A stretch of DNA of 30,000 nucleotides from Chondrilla cf. caribensis. Taxonomy: Eukaryota > Porifera > Demospongiae > Chondrillida > Chondrillidae. The DNA is taken from positions 1,446,845-1,476,844 of the forward strand of contig OZ026559.1 in NCBI GenBank assembly GCA_964020155.1, read 5' to 3'. Shown here one piece after another: positions 1 through 16,500 of this stretch. The translations under genes were made by a program, and so were the position numbers. The first letter of the stretch is position 1. Every line of letters begins with the position of its first letter. The notes below the pieces were generated by a model. That model ran no database searches. It saw nothing but the letters and a program-made list of their open reading frames with translations, and was not told the DNA's origin.

Positions 1-381
1 AAAGTGGAGGAGATTAGGACACATATGTACTATGTCACAATCACTTGTCTTCAGTCAAGTAGACATCAGTGTTTGTCCCCTAATAACTGGGGCCAAACCA
101 TCATAACTGTCAGCCATCTTTTCTATGAATATAACCAACCCAGTTCACATTCAACAATCTGCTTGGTTGGTGTTTGCACAAACCACATTCACTGTAGCTA
201 AATCCACATTTCCCTTCCTGCCTCTTTGGGTGGTCACATAATATGGTATTGTGGGATATGTGGGTGCAGATGGCTGGGTTAGTCTCGATTTAGACAAGTA
301 ACACACCAGGTGGAGTACGTGTGTGACAGTGGTATAGAAATACAGGGAATTTATAACTCTTATCTATGTATTCTCCAACAG
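1..381 (+). other. Upstream/intron part of fibrinogen-like copy A
   Basis: By position this should hold exon 2 and intron 2 of copy A, but no exon matching exon 2 of copies B and C could be placed with a consistent phase. Around 318-350 a short reading resembles the B exon-2 ending (Y-V-C-D-S-G against W-I-C-R-S-G), but no donor joins it in frame to the exon starting at 382. The 65-codon ORF at 4-201 shows no recognisable domain. Exons 1 and 2 of copy A are degenerate, very different or outside the window. Confidence 0.35.
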
Positions 382-1560
<1,179 letters not shown>

Positions 1561-1752
1561 CCACCACCAGACAAACCAGCTACCACAACATGTACTGTAG
1601 AGGATTAGATACTGTAGTACAATACTTTATACTGGAGTTAGCTAACATGTAGTGTTGATAGTGTACTATTAGGTAGTGTGTGATAGCCAGTAGCTGGTGT
1701 AGTGTGGAGTGAGAACTATGAATATCATTACTATAAACTTAATTCCTAATTA
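1561..1752 (+). other. Conserved 3' flank / probable 3' UTR of copy A
   Basis: It follows the stop of copy A and is nearly identical to the flanks after B (7363-7553), C (10574-10706) and D (10950-11136), including the phrase tactttatactggagttag. It is part of the duplicated unit. No AATAAA lies inside it, so polyadenylation would be further downstream. Confidence 0.5.
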
Positions 1753-2325
1753 CCGAGCGTTAGCGAGGTTAATTGTTTCCGGTCCAAAGCGAGTCGAAAG
1801 TTGGTCGCCCACGCATCTAATTGCTTTTCGTCGGGGCAAACGTCAAATTATGGCCCATTTGCACTTTCTTTGTGCGCAAATTCCACGAGTTTAAAATCGA
1901 CTGGTCGCGATCCGTCCCTCCCGTCGGAAGGGGGCACGGACGCGTCACAGACGGAGGTGGAAGACTTTCGTCAAGATCAGCAGCAGTTGCCAAGAGACGG
2001 AGAATAATGACACTCACGTTTCTTTGACTCAGGGGCTGGGTGTTCCAGGTCGGGTGCCGTCGGTAAGCTTAAAACGATCAAAAGAAAGGCTTTCAAAGTT
2101 TTTACATACAGAATTTCGATTCCTCATTGCGCCGAAAGGGGGTTCATCAATTCGTCGTTCGGGAGCTCGAATTGGTCAGCCATGGTGACGTCCATCTTGG
2201 CAGACATTTGTACATGACGTGCTGTCTACGTAATCGAGAAGATGGCTAATCTACGAATTTCCATTACTCATTTTATGGGACGATTTCCTTGTTGTAGAGG
2301 CGACTGGTTCTCATGTGAAAGACGT

Positions 2326-2594
2326 CAGTCTAGAGGGCTTTGGATCAGGTAAAATGAACCGACCTACTGGCCATTTGGCCTGATGACATCGGCATAGCAT
2401 CATACTCGCTCTGTAGTATGGCATGAATAGGGGTAGGGTCAGATCTTGGATCCTTTTCTGAACCAAGTAATATAGGTCAAAAAATCCCAGATCTAACCCC
2501 AATCCTAACTCTACCTATTATTACTAACCCGACGTCATCAATCCATATGGCCAGTGGGTCCGTTAACTTCTTTTACCTGATCCCTAAAGACTTT
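2326..2594. repeat. Foldback (long imperfect inverted repeat)
   Basis: The arm at about 2326-2380 (ggatcaggtaaaa, actggccat, tgatgac) is the reverse complement of about 2528-2594 (gacgtcatca, atggccagt, ttttacctgatcc). Similarity continues inward: gggtcagatcttgga near 2436 pairs with tcccagatctaacccc near 2485, leaving a short loop near 2467. It is a foldback or inverted partial duplication of about 270 bp. The right arm overlaps the start of the PHD-like ORF. Confidence 0.6.
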
Positions 2595-2735
2595 TGTCCT
2601 CATTGTGAGATGACTGTTCTTGCTAAGCACTTTGCAGTGTTGTGCAACAGCTGTAGCTCTTGGTATGTCATCAAATGTATAAGTATGTCTAAACGCAGGG
2701 GCGTCGGAAGCAATTTTCAAGTGCAGCGGCCCTAA
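2547..2735 (+). pseudogene. Broken PHD-finger-like ORF, possibly retrotransposon-derived
   Basis: The 62-codon frame has Cys at residues 17, 20, 33, 36 and 44 with the aromatic pair SWY at 38-40. This is the spacing of the first part of a PHD finger (C-x2-C, C-x2-C, then x4-[His]-x2-C). The expected zinc-binding His is Val41 here, and the frame runs into an inserted hAT-like element at 2696, so no complete zinc finger can form. Such fingers are common in the first ORF of CR1-like retrotransposons and in chromatin proteins; the retrotransposon origin is inference. Past the insertion the frame stays open for about 20 codons and then stops. Confidence 0.35.
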
Positions 2736-3192
2736 AAAAAATTTTCTACCAATCACCTACAAATATATCAGCCTCATTATATTCTACTTCATATATATTG
2801 CAGTGAAAATGAAGAAATTCTTTTCATTAATCAAAAGCAACAATGTTACATGTTACACATGGTATAACTACAAATCAGTTGGGATGAATTTACCTAACTG
2901 TGTCATTCTATGTTCAGATTGACCAACAAAATCATACGTAGGCCTACGTGTACTTATAATGAAAGCACATGTGATATCCGTTAATATCCGTTTAGTTTTA
3001 CGTTATATATTGAGCAATACCACAAGAAAATGGAGTCTGCTGGTATCTTGAAGACGATTATTGATTTTCAGATCTACTGACCCAGATTAAAGTTGAAAAT
3101 GTTCTAAATTAATAATAAAATTATTTTTTTCTGGTGCAGGAAGAAGTGGGGCGGCCATGGCCGCTGTGGCCGCTGCGGTTCCGACGCCCTTG
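2696..3192. mobile_element. Non-autonomous hAT-like element (MITE)
   Basis: The left end caggggcgtcggaa matches the reverse complement of the right end ttccgacgcccttg at 13 of 14 positions. The left end begins CAGGGG, typical of hAT transposons. aaacg lies immediately before (2691-2695) and after (3193-3197), consistent with a 5-bp target duplication; many hAT elements make 8 bp, so the superfamily call is tentative. Subterminal GCGGCC motifs occur at both ends. No transposase is encoded in the 497 bp. Confidence 0.65.
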
Positions 3193-3638
3193 AAACGTAC
3201 GTACCACACCTTAACAAACAAACATACAGTTAACCACAAAAGAAACACAAACACAGTTAATGCACTGTGAGAGTTGAGCTGTCTCAGAACAATTACAAAT
3301 GGAATCATGCATGCATCCACACATCATGCACAAGTGAACACAAGTAAAAGTTGTGCAAACATACTGTAATGAGTATGTTCCATAACCAATCAGTGGAACA
3401 ATAATTTTGCACAAGTTGTCAAGAAATGTGGCTATGCATCACGTTACAAAACATGCAAAAGATGTAACCGTGACAAAGGTTCTCCAAAAATAGTACTCCC
3501 AAAGAAACAATATGAACCTGGATCAGTACTAGAATGATTACATGACTTGAATCACAAATTGGAGAAATGTTAATAGTCTGAGCATTACCACTTAATATGT
3601 ACAATTACCAAAATCAAGGTGATCAATGTGGATATAAA

Positions 3639-3957
3639 GGTCATGTATAGTTATCACATGATGTGCAGTCACTATATTTGATAAAATATACCACCAAATA
3701 TATATAATCTACCCATATATTCTACATTTTTGCAATGAACACCATTTTGAAAACAGCATACAACTTTTCAAAGAATCCACCAGTATGAAACTAGCGTTAC
3801 AAGGTTATGTATAGCTAGTAAGCATATCACATGTGCAGACACTATACTTGATAAACTACCATGAAACGAGTAATTTACCTATATTCCACATTTTCACAAC
3901 AAACAGCAAAATAGCATGCAACTAGAAGAATTAACCAGTATGAAACTAGTGTTACAG
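3639..3957. repeat. Two-copy tandem repeat (~160 bp)
   Basis: Copy 1 (3639-3802) and copy 2 (3803-3957) both start ggt(c/t)atgtatag and end accagtatgaaactag(c/t)gttaca, with a shared middle (gtgcag-cactata-ttgataaa). Similarity is imperfect. No coding potential is seen. Confidence 0.6.
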
Positions 3958-4212
3958 CCAATTACAATTGTCATCAAATACTCAAACCTGCCAGCACCAC
4001 TTGACCTTTTTGCCAGCAGTCTCCATCATTCTACCATTGCTGACCTCCCACAAGAAGATATAACACAGGAGTCTTAACTTCTATCTAAGCCATTCATCTG
4101 ACATACAGAAGTACACTATAATTGGAGTGCATCATGGAATTTAACTATTATCTTATAATACACACAACAGGCATATACTTTGCCTGTTTCAGTCAAGTTG
4201 ATCTAATTCTTT

Positions 4213-4335
4213 TTATTCCTGTTATGATTCAATCTATAATATATCATTTGAATTTCAAAACAATTATTGATTTTACTAATCAGGAATACTCCCCACAGTG
4301 TGCAGAGTATTCCTGTGATAATTCAATCTATCCAT
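4213..4335. repeat. Direct repeat flanking a perfect 11-bp hairpin
   Basis: The arm at 4281-4291 (caggaatactc) is the exact reverse complement of 4305-4315, with a 13-nt loop. Phrases of the form attcctgt-at-attcaatctat occur at about 4218 and 4310. This sits near the right end of the 2.69-kb insertion. Function unknown. Confidence 0.45.
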
Positions 4336-5457
4336 GTGATCTCATGATCAATTTCAAAAACAAAAATATATATAAATACAGCAAAATACGGACATATTCT
4401 ACTTCACGTAGCGAGGTCCTGAACCACGTTCACACCTAGTTATCACTAAAACTGTACATTAGTACATACGTACGTATGTGTGCATGTGCATGGATAACAC
4501 ATAAAAGATACGTACGTATGCATGATAATATAACAATAATATGGCATACATCGTACATACACAAATAGTACATACAGTACATACAACGAGTGACACCAGC
4601 ACATAAAGGCAACTAGAGAGACAGGGTTAGGTGGCCTCTGAGGACAGGTGGTCTTCACGTAGAGGTGTCCCTATAAAGCAGGTTTCACTGTACAACACTT
4701 AGCATGGGAAATGGTAGTACTGTTATAACAATAATGCAATAAAACACATCAGCTTAGAATGACAGTCAACATTATGATTGAGAAGTTATGATAGACAATA
4801 AGCAGGCACTAGTCTGGCCTGTCACCACTATCCCTACAAACACTTGTGGACAAGGATTGCATGCATTATTATAATACAGTACAAACAAGTACACCTCAGG
4901 TATCCTCCTCAGTAGATTCTAAGATAACACATTTTATCAGATAGAACACATCACATTTGATGTGGTGAGTCCAAGATATTTTGTGTGAACATACAGGCAC
5001 TTACTGCACATATTTCAGCCAAGTTAGGGGAGTATTCCTATGACATGCCGAAGTGCTTCCAGTTTACACTTCAAACAATTTCTTCAGCAATTCCTCACAC
5101 ACGTGCATGTGATCGTACATCCAAAAACATGTATACATATTATGTTCATGTTAACTGGTGTAATTATTTCAAGTGTAAGTACTGCATTTGTGCACACATA
5201 GTATAGGTACATACATACACATACACATACATATCAAATTCCATGAAATATAAACAAAATACAAAATACAATAGTATGTACATACTTATCAGACCATGCA
5301 CACATTGAAGTACACACAGTATCACAGACAAATGAGTCATTCATTTTTTAGGGGCTGTCGCAATTGGGTTAGAAATTGTGTGCTGAAGCTCTGCCGAACA
5401 TGTTAACTTCAACAAAGGTACTTCAGAACCTAAGAGATACGCCCAAGTGATTTGAGT

Positions 5458-5479
5458 GTGGGGAGCGGCAACCCCACAA
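5458..5479. repeat. Promoter-upstream hairpin (tgtgggg...ccccaca)
   Basis: A 7-bp perfect stem of tgtgggg and ccccaca around the loop agcggcaa lies about 200 bp upstream of the TATA box. The same hairpin occurs about 3.1 kb later in block 2 (8555-8576), so its preservation may only reflect the recent duplication. Confidence 0.3.
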
Positions 5480-5663
5480 GTTTTTGAACTCGAATTACTT
5501 GTTTACCCGCAGTTGAAGCCATGCTATGGAGGGCAGTGGTTTGGTACTTTCAGACATTTATCAGATTTCAGAAGAACAAAGTTTAGTTCTAGCTACGGCT
5601 CCACTCACAGTAAACAGCCACCACAATGTCTGATAAACAACTCCACAGTTCCAGATCACATGG

Positions 5664-5671
5664 TATAAAAG
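5664..5671 (+). promoter_or_regulatory. TATA box of gene B
   Basis: TATAAAAG lies 117 bp upstream of the B start codon, with an identical copy at the same distance before gene C. Transcription would be expected to begin about 30 bp downstream, in cacacaacaactaac. Confidence 0.6.
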
Positions 5672-5780
5672 TGGACAGCTTGTCACACAACAACTAACAA
5701 CTGTGTTTGCTGATAGTGGGACTGGATCAAGATAACAACTCACTGACTGACTACTACAAGACTGCAATTCTCTGGGAAAG

Positions 5781-7362
<1,582 letters not shown>

Positions 7363-7835
7363 CCATCACCAGACAAACCAGCTACCACAACATGTACTGG
7401 AGAGGATTAGATACTGTAGTACAATACTTTATACTGGAGTTAGCTAACATGTAGTGTTGATAGTGTACTAATAGGTAGTGTGTGATAGGGAGTAGCTGGT
7501 GTAGTGTGGAGTGAGAACTATGAATATCATTACTATAAACTAATTCCTAATTATCACTAAAACTGTACAATTAGTACATACGTACGTATGTGTGCATATG
7601 CATGGATAACACATAAAAAGATACGTACGTATGATAATATACCAATAATATGGCAAACATTGTACATACACAAATAGTACATACAGCGAGTGACTCCAGC
7701 ATATAAAGGTAACTCGAGAGACAGGGTTAGGTGGCCTCTGAGGACAGGTGGTCTTCACAGAGATGTCCCTACAAAGCAGGTTTCCCTACACAACACTTAG
7801 CATGGGAAATGGTAGTACTGTTATAACAATAATGC

Positions 7836-7841
7836 AATAAA
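7836..7841 (+). other. Candidate poly(A) signal AATAAA for gene B
   Basis: The first AATAAA downstream of the B stop lies 474 nt away. Equivalent AATAAA motifs occur at 4738-4743 (after A, beyond the insertion) and at 11416-11421 and 11436-11441 (after C/D). Their conserved position is suggestive but may only reflect duplication. Confidence 0.3.
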
Positions 7842-8760
7842 ACACATCAGCTTAGAATGACAGTCAACATTATGATTGAGAAGTTATGATAGACAATAAG
7901 CAGGCACTAGTCTGGCCTGTTACCACTATCCCAACAATCACCTGTGGACAAAGATTATATGTATTATTATATGTACATACATACATGTACACCTCAGGTA
8001 TCCTCCTCAGTAGATTCTAAGATAACACATTTTATCAGATAGAACACATCACATTTGATGTGGTGAGTCCAAGATATTTTGTGTGAACATACAGGCACTT
8101 ACTGCACATATTTCAGCCAAGTTAGGGGAGTATTCCTATGACATGCCGAAGTGCTTCCAGTTTACACTTCAAACAATTTCTTCAGCAATTCCTCACACAC
8201 GTGCATGTGATCGTACATCCAAAAACATGTATACATATTATGTTCATGTTAACTGGTGTAATTATTTCAAGTGTAAGTACTGCATTTGTGCACACATAGT
8301 ATAGGTACATACATACACATACACATACATGTCAAATTCCATGAATATAAACAAAATACAAAATACAATAGTATTTACATACTTATCAGACCATGCACAC
8401 ATTGAAGTATACACAGTATCACAGACAAATGAGTCATTCATTTTTTAGGGACTGTCGCAATTGGGTTAGAATTTGTGTGCTGAAGCTCTGCCGAACATAT
8501 TAACTTCAACGAAGGTACTTCAGAACCTAAGAGATACGCCCAAGTGATTTGAGTGTGGGGAGCGGCAACCCCACAAGTTTTTGAACTCGAATTACTTGTT
8601 TACCTGCAGTTGAAGCCAAGCTATGGAGGGCAGTGGTTTGGTACTTTCAGACATTTATCAGATTTCAGAAGAACAAAGTTTAGTTCTAGTTACAACTCCA
8701 CTCACAGTAAACAGCCACCACAATGTCTAGTAAACAACTCCACGGTTCCAGATCACATGG

Positions 8761-8768
8761 TATAAAAG
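8761..8768 (+). promoter_or_regulatory. TATA box of gene C
   Basis: TATAAAAG lies 117 bp before the C start codon, in the same sequence context as the B promoter. Confidence 0.6.
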
Positions 8769-8877
8769 TGGACAGCTTGTCACACAACAACTAACAACTG
8801 TGTTTGCTGATAGTGGGACTGGATCAAGATAACAACTCACTGACTGGATACTACAAGATTGCAATTCTCTGGTCAAG

Positions 8878-10573
<1,696 letters not shown>

Positions 10574-10716
10574 CCATCACCAGACAAACCAGCTACCACA
10601 ACATGTACTGTAGAGGATTAGATACTGTAGTACAATACTTTATACTGGAGTTAGCTAACATGTAGTGTTGATAGTGTACTATTAGGTAGTGTGTGATAGG
10701 GAGTAGCTAGTGTCCA

Positions 10717-10949
10717 GTCAAATAGTGGACCATTGTACACGAGGTAGAGCTGTACCAACACCAGAACAAGAAAATGATCTGACTGGACTTATTTTTGATA
10801 AAGACAGTGACAGTAGTAACTCAGACACTCTTGAAGGTACACTAGCTAACCCATATGACGATGATCGTTGGGCGGAATGTAGGCTACCATCGAGTATTTC
10901 ATCATCATCATACCATACTCAGATGACGATGGCCATCTATGTTCGCTGA
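10717..10949 (+). pseudogene. Copy D: 3' fragment of a fibrinogen-related exon 4
   Basis: An open stretch beginning with the IVDHC equivalent and ending YVR-stop (TGA 10947-10949), followed by the family's usual 3' flank. It is closer to copy A than to C (LTGLIF, ANPYDDDRW). It lacks a promoter, exons 1-3 and the GGGW half of exon 4, and is fused at about 10706-10717 into the 3' flank of gene C, 133 bp after its stop. The breakpoint matches the boundary between the family's invariant core and variable tail. Use as an alternative last exon of C is possible (a weak tag acceptor precedes it) but unsupported. Confidence 0.7.
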
Positions 10950-11136
10950 CCATCAACAGACAAACCACCTACCACAACATGTACTGTAGAGGATTAGATA
11001 CTGTAGTACAATACTTTATACTGGAGTTAGCTAACATGTAGTGTTGATATTAGGTAGTGTGTGATAGCCAGTAGCTGGTGTAGTGTAGAGTGAGAACTAT
11101 GAATATCATTACTATAAACTTCCTTATTACTAATTA

Positions 11137-11890
11137 TCACTAAAACAGTACATAATACATACGTACATGTGCATATGCATGGACAGTACATAAAAGATAC
11201 GTATATATGATAGTATACCAATGATATGGCATACATCATACATACACAAATAGTACACATACAGCAAGTGACACCAGCACACAAAGGCAACTTGAGAGAC
11301 AGGGGTAGGTTGCCTCTAAGGACGGGTGGCCTCCAAGGGCAGATGAACTCTATGGACGGGTGGCCTCTAAAGCAGGTTTCCCTGCACAATGCTTAGGATA
11401 TGGTACTGCTGTTATAATAAACACAATTATGTTATAATAAATGCAATGAACTACGTACAGTAGCTTAGAATGACCATCATCATCACAATTCAGAAATAAT
11501 GATAGACAATTTTAGTAGGCACCAGTCTGGCCTGTTACCACTATCCCAACAAGCACCTGTGGACAAAGATTGTATGCATTATTATATACTGTATGTACAT
11601 ACATGTACACCTCAGGTATCCTCCTCAGTAGATTCTAAGATAACACATTTTATCAGATAGAACACATCACATTTGATGTGGAGAGTCCTTGATATTTTGT
11701 GTGAACGTACATATAACATATTTCAGCCAAGTTAGGGGAGCCTATGACATGCCAAAGTACTTCCAGTTCGATTTCTTCAGTGATTCCTCACACATGTACA
11801 TGCGATTGTACATCCAAAACATGTATACATACGTATGTACATGTTAACTGGTGTAATTATTTCAAGTGTAAGTACTACATTCATGTACAC
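11137..11890. repeat. Tandem segmental duplication, block 3 (partial, diverged)
   Basis: A third copy of the upstream noncoding part of the unit, starting tcactaaaac, with matches to 4443-5190 and 7554-8290 (for example the run cctcaggtatcctcctcag near 11611). It has more substitutions and small deletions than blocks 1 and 2, and ends before any promoter or exon. Confidence 0.7.
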
Positions 11891-11904
11891 AGAGCAAAGG
11901 TACA

Positions 11905-12112
11905 TACCGTATAGCGAGAAATTTTCGCAGGACAAAATTTTCGCGGATTTTGCAGTTGGCCTAACATTCACGAAATTTTTATCTGCGAATTAGGCGTTCT
12001 CGTTGTTCTGTCACATGACTCTGGCCAGCATCTGCGAAAATTTTATCTGCGATTTTTCATTTTTGGAGCCATCTGCGAAAAAAGTCCTGCGAAAATTTCC
12101 CGCTATACGGTA
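11905..12112. mobile_element. MITE with 29-bp terminal inverted repeats
   Basis: The left end taccgtatagcgagaaattt and the reverse complement of the right end agree at 28 of 29 positions. TA at both edges fits a TA target duplication, as in Tc1/mariner-type elements (tentative). Internal repeats of atctgcgaaaa. The element is 208 bp with no ORF. Confidence 0.75.
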
Positions 12113-12147
12113 TATACACAGTGTGCATATGGCTATATTGTATCGCC

Positions 12148-12229
12148 AGAAATATTGGCAGGGGGTTAATTTGGGCATTTAAGAGATTTACGAGGAAAAT
12201 CAACAAAATTTTTTACTGCCAATATTTCT
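12148..12229. repeat. Short inverted-repeat element
   Basis: agaaatattggcag (12148-12161) is the exact reverse complement of 12216-12229. The core ccagaaatattgg also forms the end of the element at 14039, so this may be a short relative. Confidence 0.5.
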
Positions 12230-12675
12230 TTTAACATGGTCCATACACAGTAACATTTCAAGCGAACCTGACAATGTAAAAAAATAAATTCTTCCAGGCA
12301 AGTCCGTCAAATTTAGTACCTGCCATTTTTTGCTGATATGGGATATGTGCAGCAAATCCTCTCCATTACAAATAGTGCTGGGGCAATTAATTGATTAATC
12401 ATTAATTTTTGCCTCAAATCCGATATTGCTAAATTACAAGATCTTTACACTGAGGATATTATTCAGTTACTACACCAAGTACTATAGTGTACTGGATGAC
12501 ATTCAAAATGAGGATCGCACCTCTGTAATAAGGACACTAAATAATCAAGTTACCAAGGTGTCTGTAATGAAGAGGTTCACTGTAGTCACACATATTACGC
12601 ATGTACACATACGTAATATGTGCACGTACATGTGGATGGGCAAATAACCATCCATGAGTACAAGTATGCACTAAC

Positions 12676-14837
12676 CCTAGCCTCCACATCAGTTCTAATA
12701 GCCTCGTGACGCTTCAGGGCAATGTCGACTCCATGCTTGTCCTTGCCACCTTCCATCTCACCCAGAACCTGCCAATAGCACAGACACAAAATATATGTAT
12801 TTACATGATAAGGGCAGAGTGATTTACTCCAGCTACAGTGAATTTTCATTAATCTGCCACCGCTTTATCTGCCAAACCTTTTATCCACCACTATTTTCCA
12901 GTACCAATATGATGTACAAGTATACTAATGAATATCCAGTTAATCCGCCTAACCCGCTAATCCACCATATTCTTTGAAAACTAATTGCAGCGGATTAAAA
13001 CGAATTCACTGTACATACAGTGAACATATTGCAGTAGTAAGAGTGTTGGTTTGTAGTACATTGGTAGATAGGTACCATCATGAGTGTGTCAGGGATTCTA
13101 CACTACAGGGAGATCGGGGTGAAACTTGGTACACTGGTGTGTGGTCCGAAGGCGATCATTTCGGGGTTGGAAAGATAGGAATCAAATCTAAAACAAGGAG
13201 GGGATTCCCCCTGTCCTACCTCCTCATACACACAATACATACTCCACATATAACAAAGTACATGTACACGCATGTACATATAATATTGTATGCATGTAAA
13301 TATTGAACACTGTAGGCTATATGTGACTGTCCATGCGAAAAGGGTCATATTCGCGCATCTGACGGAAATCAAGTTTTTGATATCATTTGAAAGCTTGGAC
13401 ATAGCTACATCGAATAGTGCAAGCGGTGGCTTCATATCTGTTTCTGTTCTCAAGTTACAGCACTTGTAATGGATAATTTTGAGAGCTACGCTTTCGAGAA
13501 AACAAACAACTTCTGTTTTGTTGCATGATTCCATATGCTAGCTATCACATGACACGAACAGCATGTCAAAGCGAACACTAATGACATTCATAGCTCCATA
13601 TTACTAGAAAAATGGCATATTTCCAGTTGTACGTATTTTGAAAATTCAAAATTTTTCGCACCAAAAACCGATTCATTGGTCACACCACTAAAGGTTAGAT
13701 AAATGTATTTTGAACAATATTAACATATAACCGCAAATTCAACGAAAGCACACAAAAATTCTTTAACACCACCGTACTCAAATGTTTACATAGCGCGAAT
13801 ATGACCCTTTCCACATGGACGGTCACATATACAGAAACCTCTTTAGGCAGAACACCTTTCTGACTAGACTCTGAGGAGTGCACAATCACACACATTGTGA
13901 TGTAAGTGGGCTAATCACTTTCAATGTGTGTAGGAACTGGTCTGATACACTCAGAGTATTCCTACTCATAAAGGATCATTTATGAGGATCAACCATTCCT
14001 GGATATGTACTGTATGTATGTACATATGCACATATGTATACCATATAACCAGAAATATTGGAGGAAAGAATATTTTGCAGTTTGTCGAATTTTAGGGTAT
14101 TGGTGGTTTTTATATTTTGGCGGATGCAAGCCCAGGTTATAATTATATTCAAAGCAACAGTTACTGTGTGACCCAATATAAAAATTTCATTTCAATGTGT
14201 GAAACGACTTTCGAAATGGAGTTTTCAATCGACAGCTGTATTCCGTGCCTTTGTCTTGAAGTACCGATACATCGCCATGATTATTTGAGCCACATGGATG
14301 CGGAATTACGTTACTTTATTGTGACATAATCCTGACAATTTGCACGGATGCTATTATTTTGGCAAATATTATGTTGGCGGTAGTCGGTCAAACCGCCAAA
14401 CTGCCAAAATAAAATGACCGCCAAAATTTCCAGTTATACGGTATATGTATGCATACTATGTACACATAATATTATTATGTCCACACCTGGAGCATGTCGT
14501 TGAGCCAGGACTCCCTCAGGTCTGCCTTCCTGTTGAACCTCTCTGCCAACTGCTCTAGTCTCTCCTGTCTCTGAAGCTCCTTCCTCAGGGCTACCTCCCT
14601 CCTGTGCTCAGCTGCCTCCAGCTTCACCCAGACCTTGTTGATGTCCGAGACCAGCTTGCCCTCCGGAGGATACCAGATCTTCTGCTTGGCGGCCTGTAGC
14701 TTCATTTGGATGTTGAACAGCTGCACCTCCAGGACACCTCGTTCATTGTACCTGTAGGAGGATACATAGAGCTCCATTCACCCATACTCAAACATATGAA
14801 TGTATGTATGATTGTGTACATACACACACACACACAC

Positions 14838-14892
<55 letters not shown>

Positions 14893-15950
14893 CACACACA
14901 CACACACACGTACGCATGCACACACGCATGCATGCACACATGCACACACACACACACACACACTTGGGCGGTTTCTCCACAGTTCTGTACGTCTTAAAGT
15001 CTCTCATCAGTTGCTGTATCTCGGTCAACATGTTGGGGAAGTTACGATCCGACAGTTCTGCAATCTTGGCCTCGATCCACTCCAGGAGCTGCGAGCAGAG
15101 AGCGTCGTATTCGACCTTCATCGCCTCCGACTCTATCACCTGCTCCATGAGCTGAGGGAACACAGACAACAACAGACATCAGTCCACAGGGAGACATTCA
15201 GCATATTAGTGGGTTTCAGTATTACTGCATAGTGTGTGTGGTGTTGTAATAGTGCAGTGCAGTGAAGACTGAGGATAATGGTCACTGTATTGTCAGGTCA
15301 GCTCTCCGAGACAGCCAGTGTACAAGTCACAGTGGGTCTGTAGTGCACACGTTCATATATACATGTGTATATTGGCACTTAATTCTCTACAACAGTCACT
15401 TTTTGGAACCCCAAGGGTGACAGGTTTCATTGTTAGGATTAATTACGTGAGAATAAGGCAGGAGATTAGTAAACACATTTCTATTGCATATAATATGTTG
15501 CATTGGACTATTTTTATGGTAATTTTTGATGGTAAGTTGCAAACTGTTACAGGTGGGAGATAAGTGATTAAAATTTAATGCTTTAAATAGAAATGTTGAA
15601 TTATTGTTATATGCATATGGTTATTGTTAATTCTTCATTGCTTTCTATAGTAATCTTCTACAGTCTTTCCAATGAGGATGTTCATTTGCAATTATTTGCA
15701 GTTTAACCTGTCTACCATTCACTATACCAGGACATAACTACTACACGTAGTGGCATACATAGCATACAAATGACAACCAACACCTGGTGCATCCACCTTG
15801 TTCAGCTTCCTGCCTCCAGTCTCCTCGGCCTTCATCTTGGAGAAGTAGTGGTAGTAAGCCACCAGCTGAGTGATGACTGATCTCTCGTCGGGTCTCAACA
15901 CATTCACGTCTGTACAAGAGGTGAATGAAGAGAGATATGTAAGGTGAGAC

Positions 15951-15996
<46 letters not shown>

Positions 15997-16467
15997 ACAC
16001 ACACACACACATTAACCTTCAGCATCTAGTAATCGAGCTATCCCAAGTTCCCTTTCAGCCACATCAAAGGCATTGTTGAGGTTGGCAATGTTGTTCCCAG
16101 GCTCCAGGGCGTCCCACTCAATCAGATCCGGTCTACAAATGATGACAACACACACATGCATTTACGTATTACTACTGTGCATTATTACTGTGCATAAATC
16201 TTCACTTCTCAATCCTTATGTACGTACATACATACATATGTACATATTCATAAAGTATATACAGTAATACCCTTACATACATACGTACACACATACATAC
16301 ACACTATATACATACGCATTAACTGTACTTACACATACATATCCATATATATATAACAGGTGGATCATATGCAGATAATACAGATTTAAGTAGCTACCAA
16401 CCTACAAATTCACCACGCACACACACACATACACACGCACACACGCGCACACACACACACACACATA

Positions 16468-16500
<33 letters not shown>

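Larger units (their letters stand above)
1753..4442. other. 2.69-kb insertion absent from the other duplicate blocks
   Basis: In copies C and D the phrase ctaatta runs directly into tcactaaaac (7547-7563, 11130-11146). Between A and B the same junction is split: cctaatta (1745-1752), then this segment, ending in cctagtta (4435-4442) and tcactaaaac. The two 8-mers differ at one base and could be an aged target-site duplication. The ends show no clear terminal inverted repeats. The first 600 bp are CpG-rich compared with their surroundings and hold no recognised gene. It contains a foldback, a PHD-like ORF and a hAT-like element, listed separately. Confidence 0.55.

Noticed and set aside
4985..5206. 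73-codon ORF identical at 8083-8304
   Set aside because: Identity is explained by the recent tandem duplication. The third copy near 11710-11890 is broken by deletions, and there is no promoter, motif or splice context.
5456..5668. 70-codon ORF upstream of genes B and C (also 8553-8765)
   Set aside because: It overlaps the TATA box of the real gene, and the differences between copies mostly change amino acids, so it is promoter DNA that happens to be open.
14117..14329. 70-codon ORF inside the MITE at 14039-14443
   Set aside because: Too short for a transposase and without motifs; it lies in the interior of a non-autonomous element.
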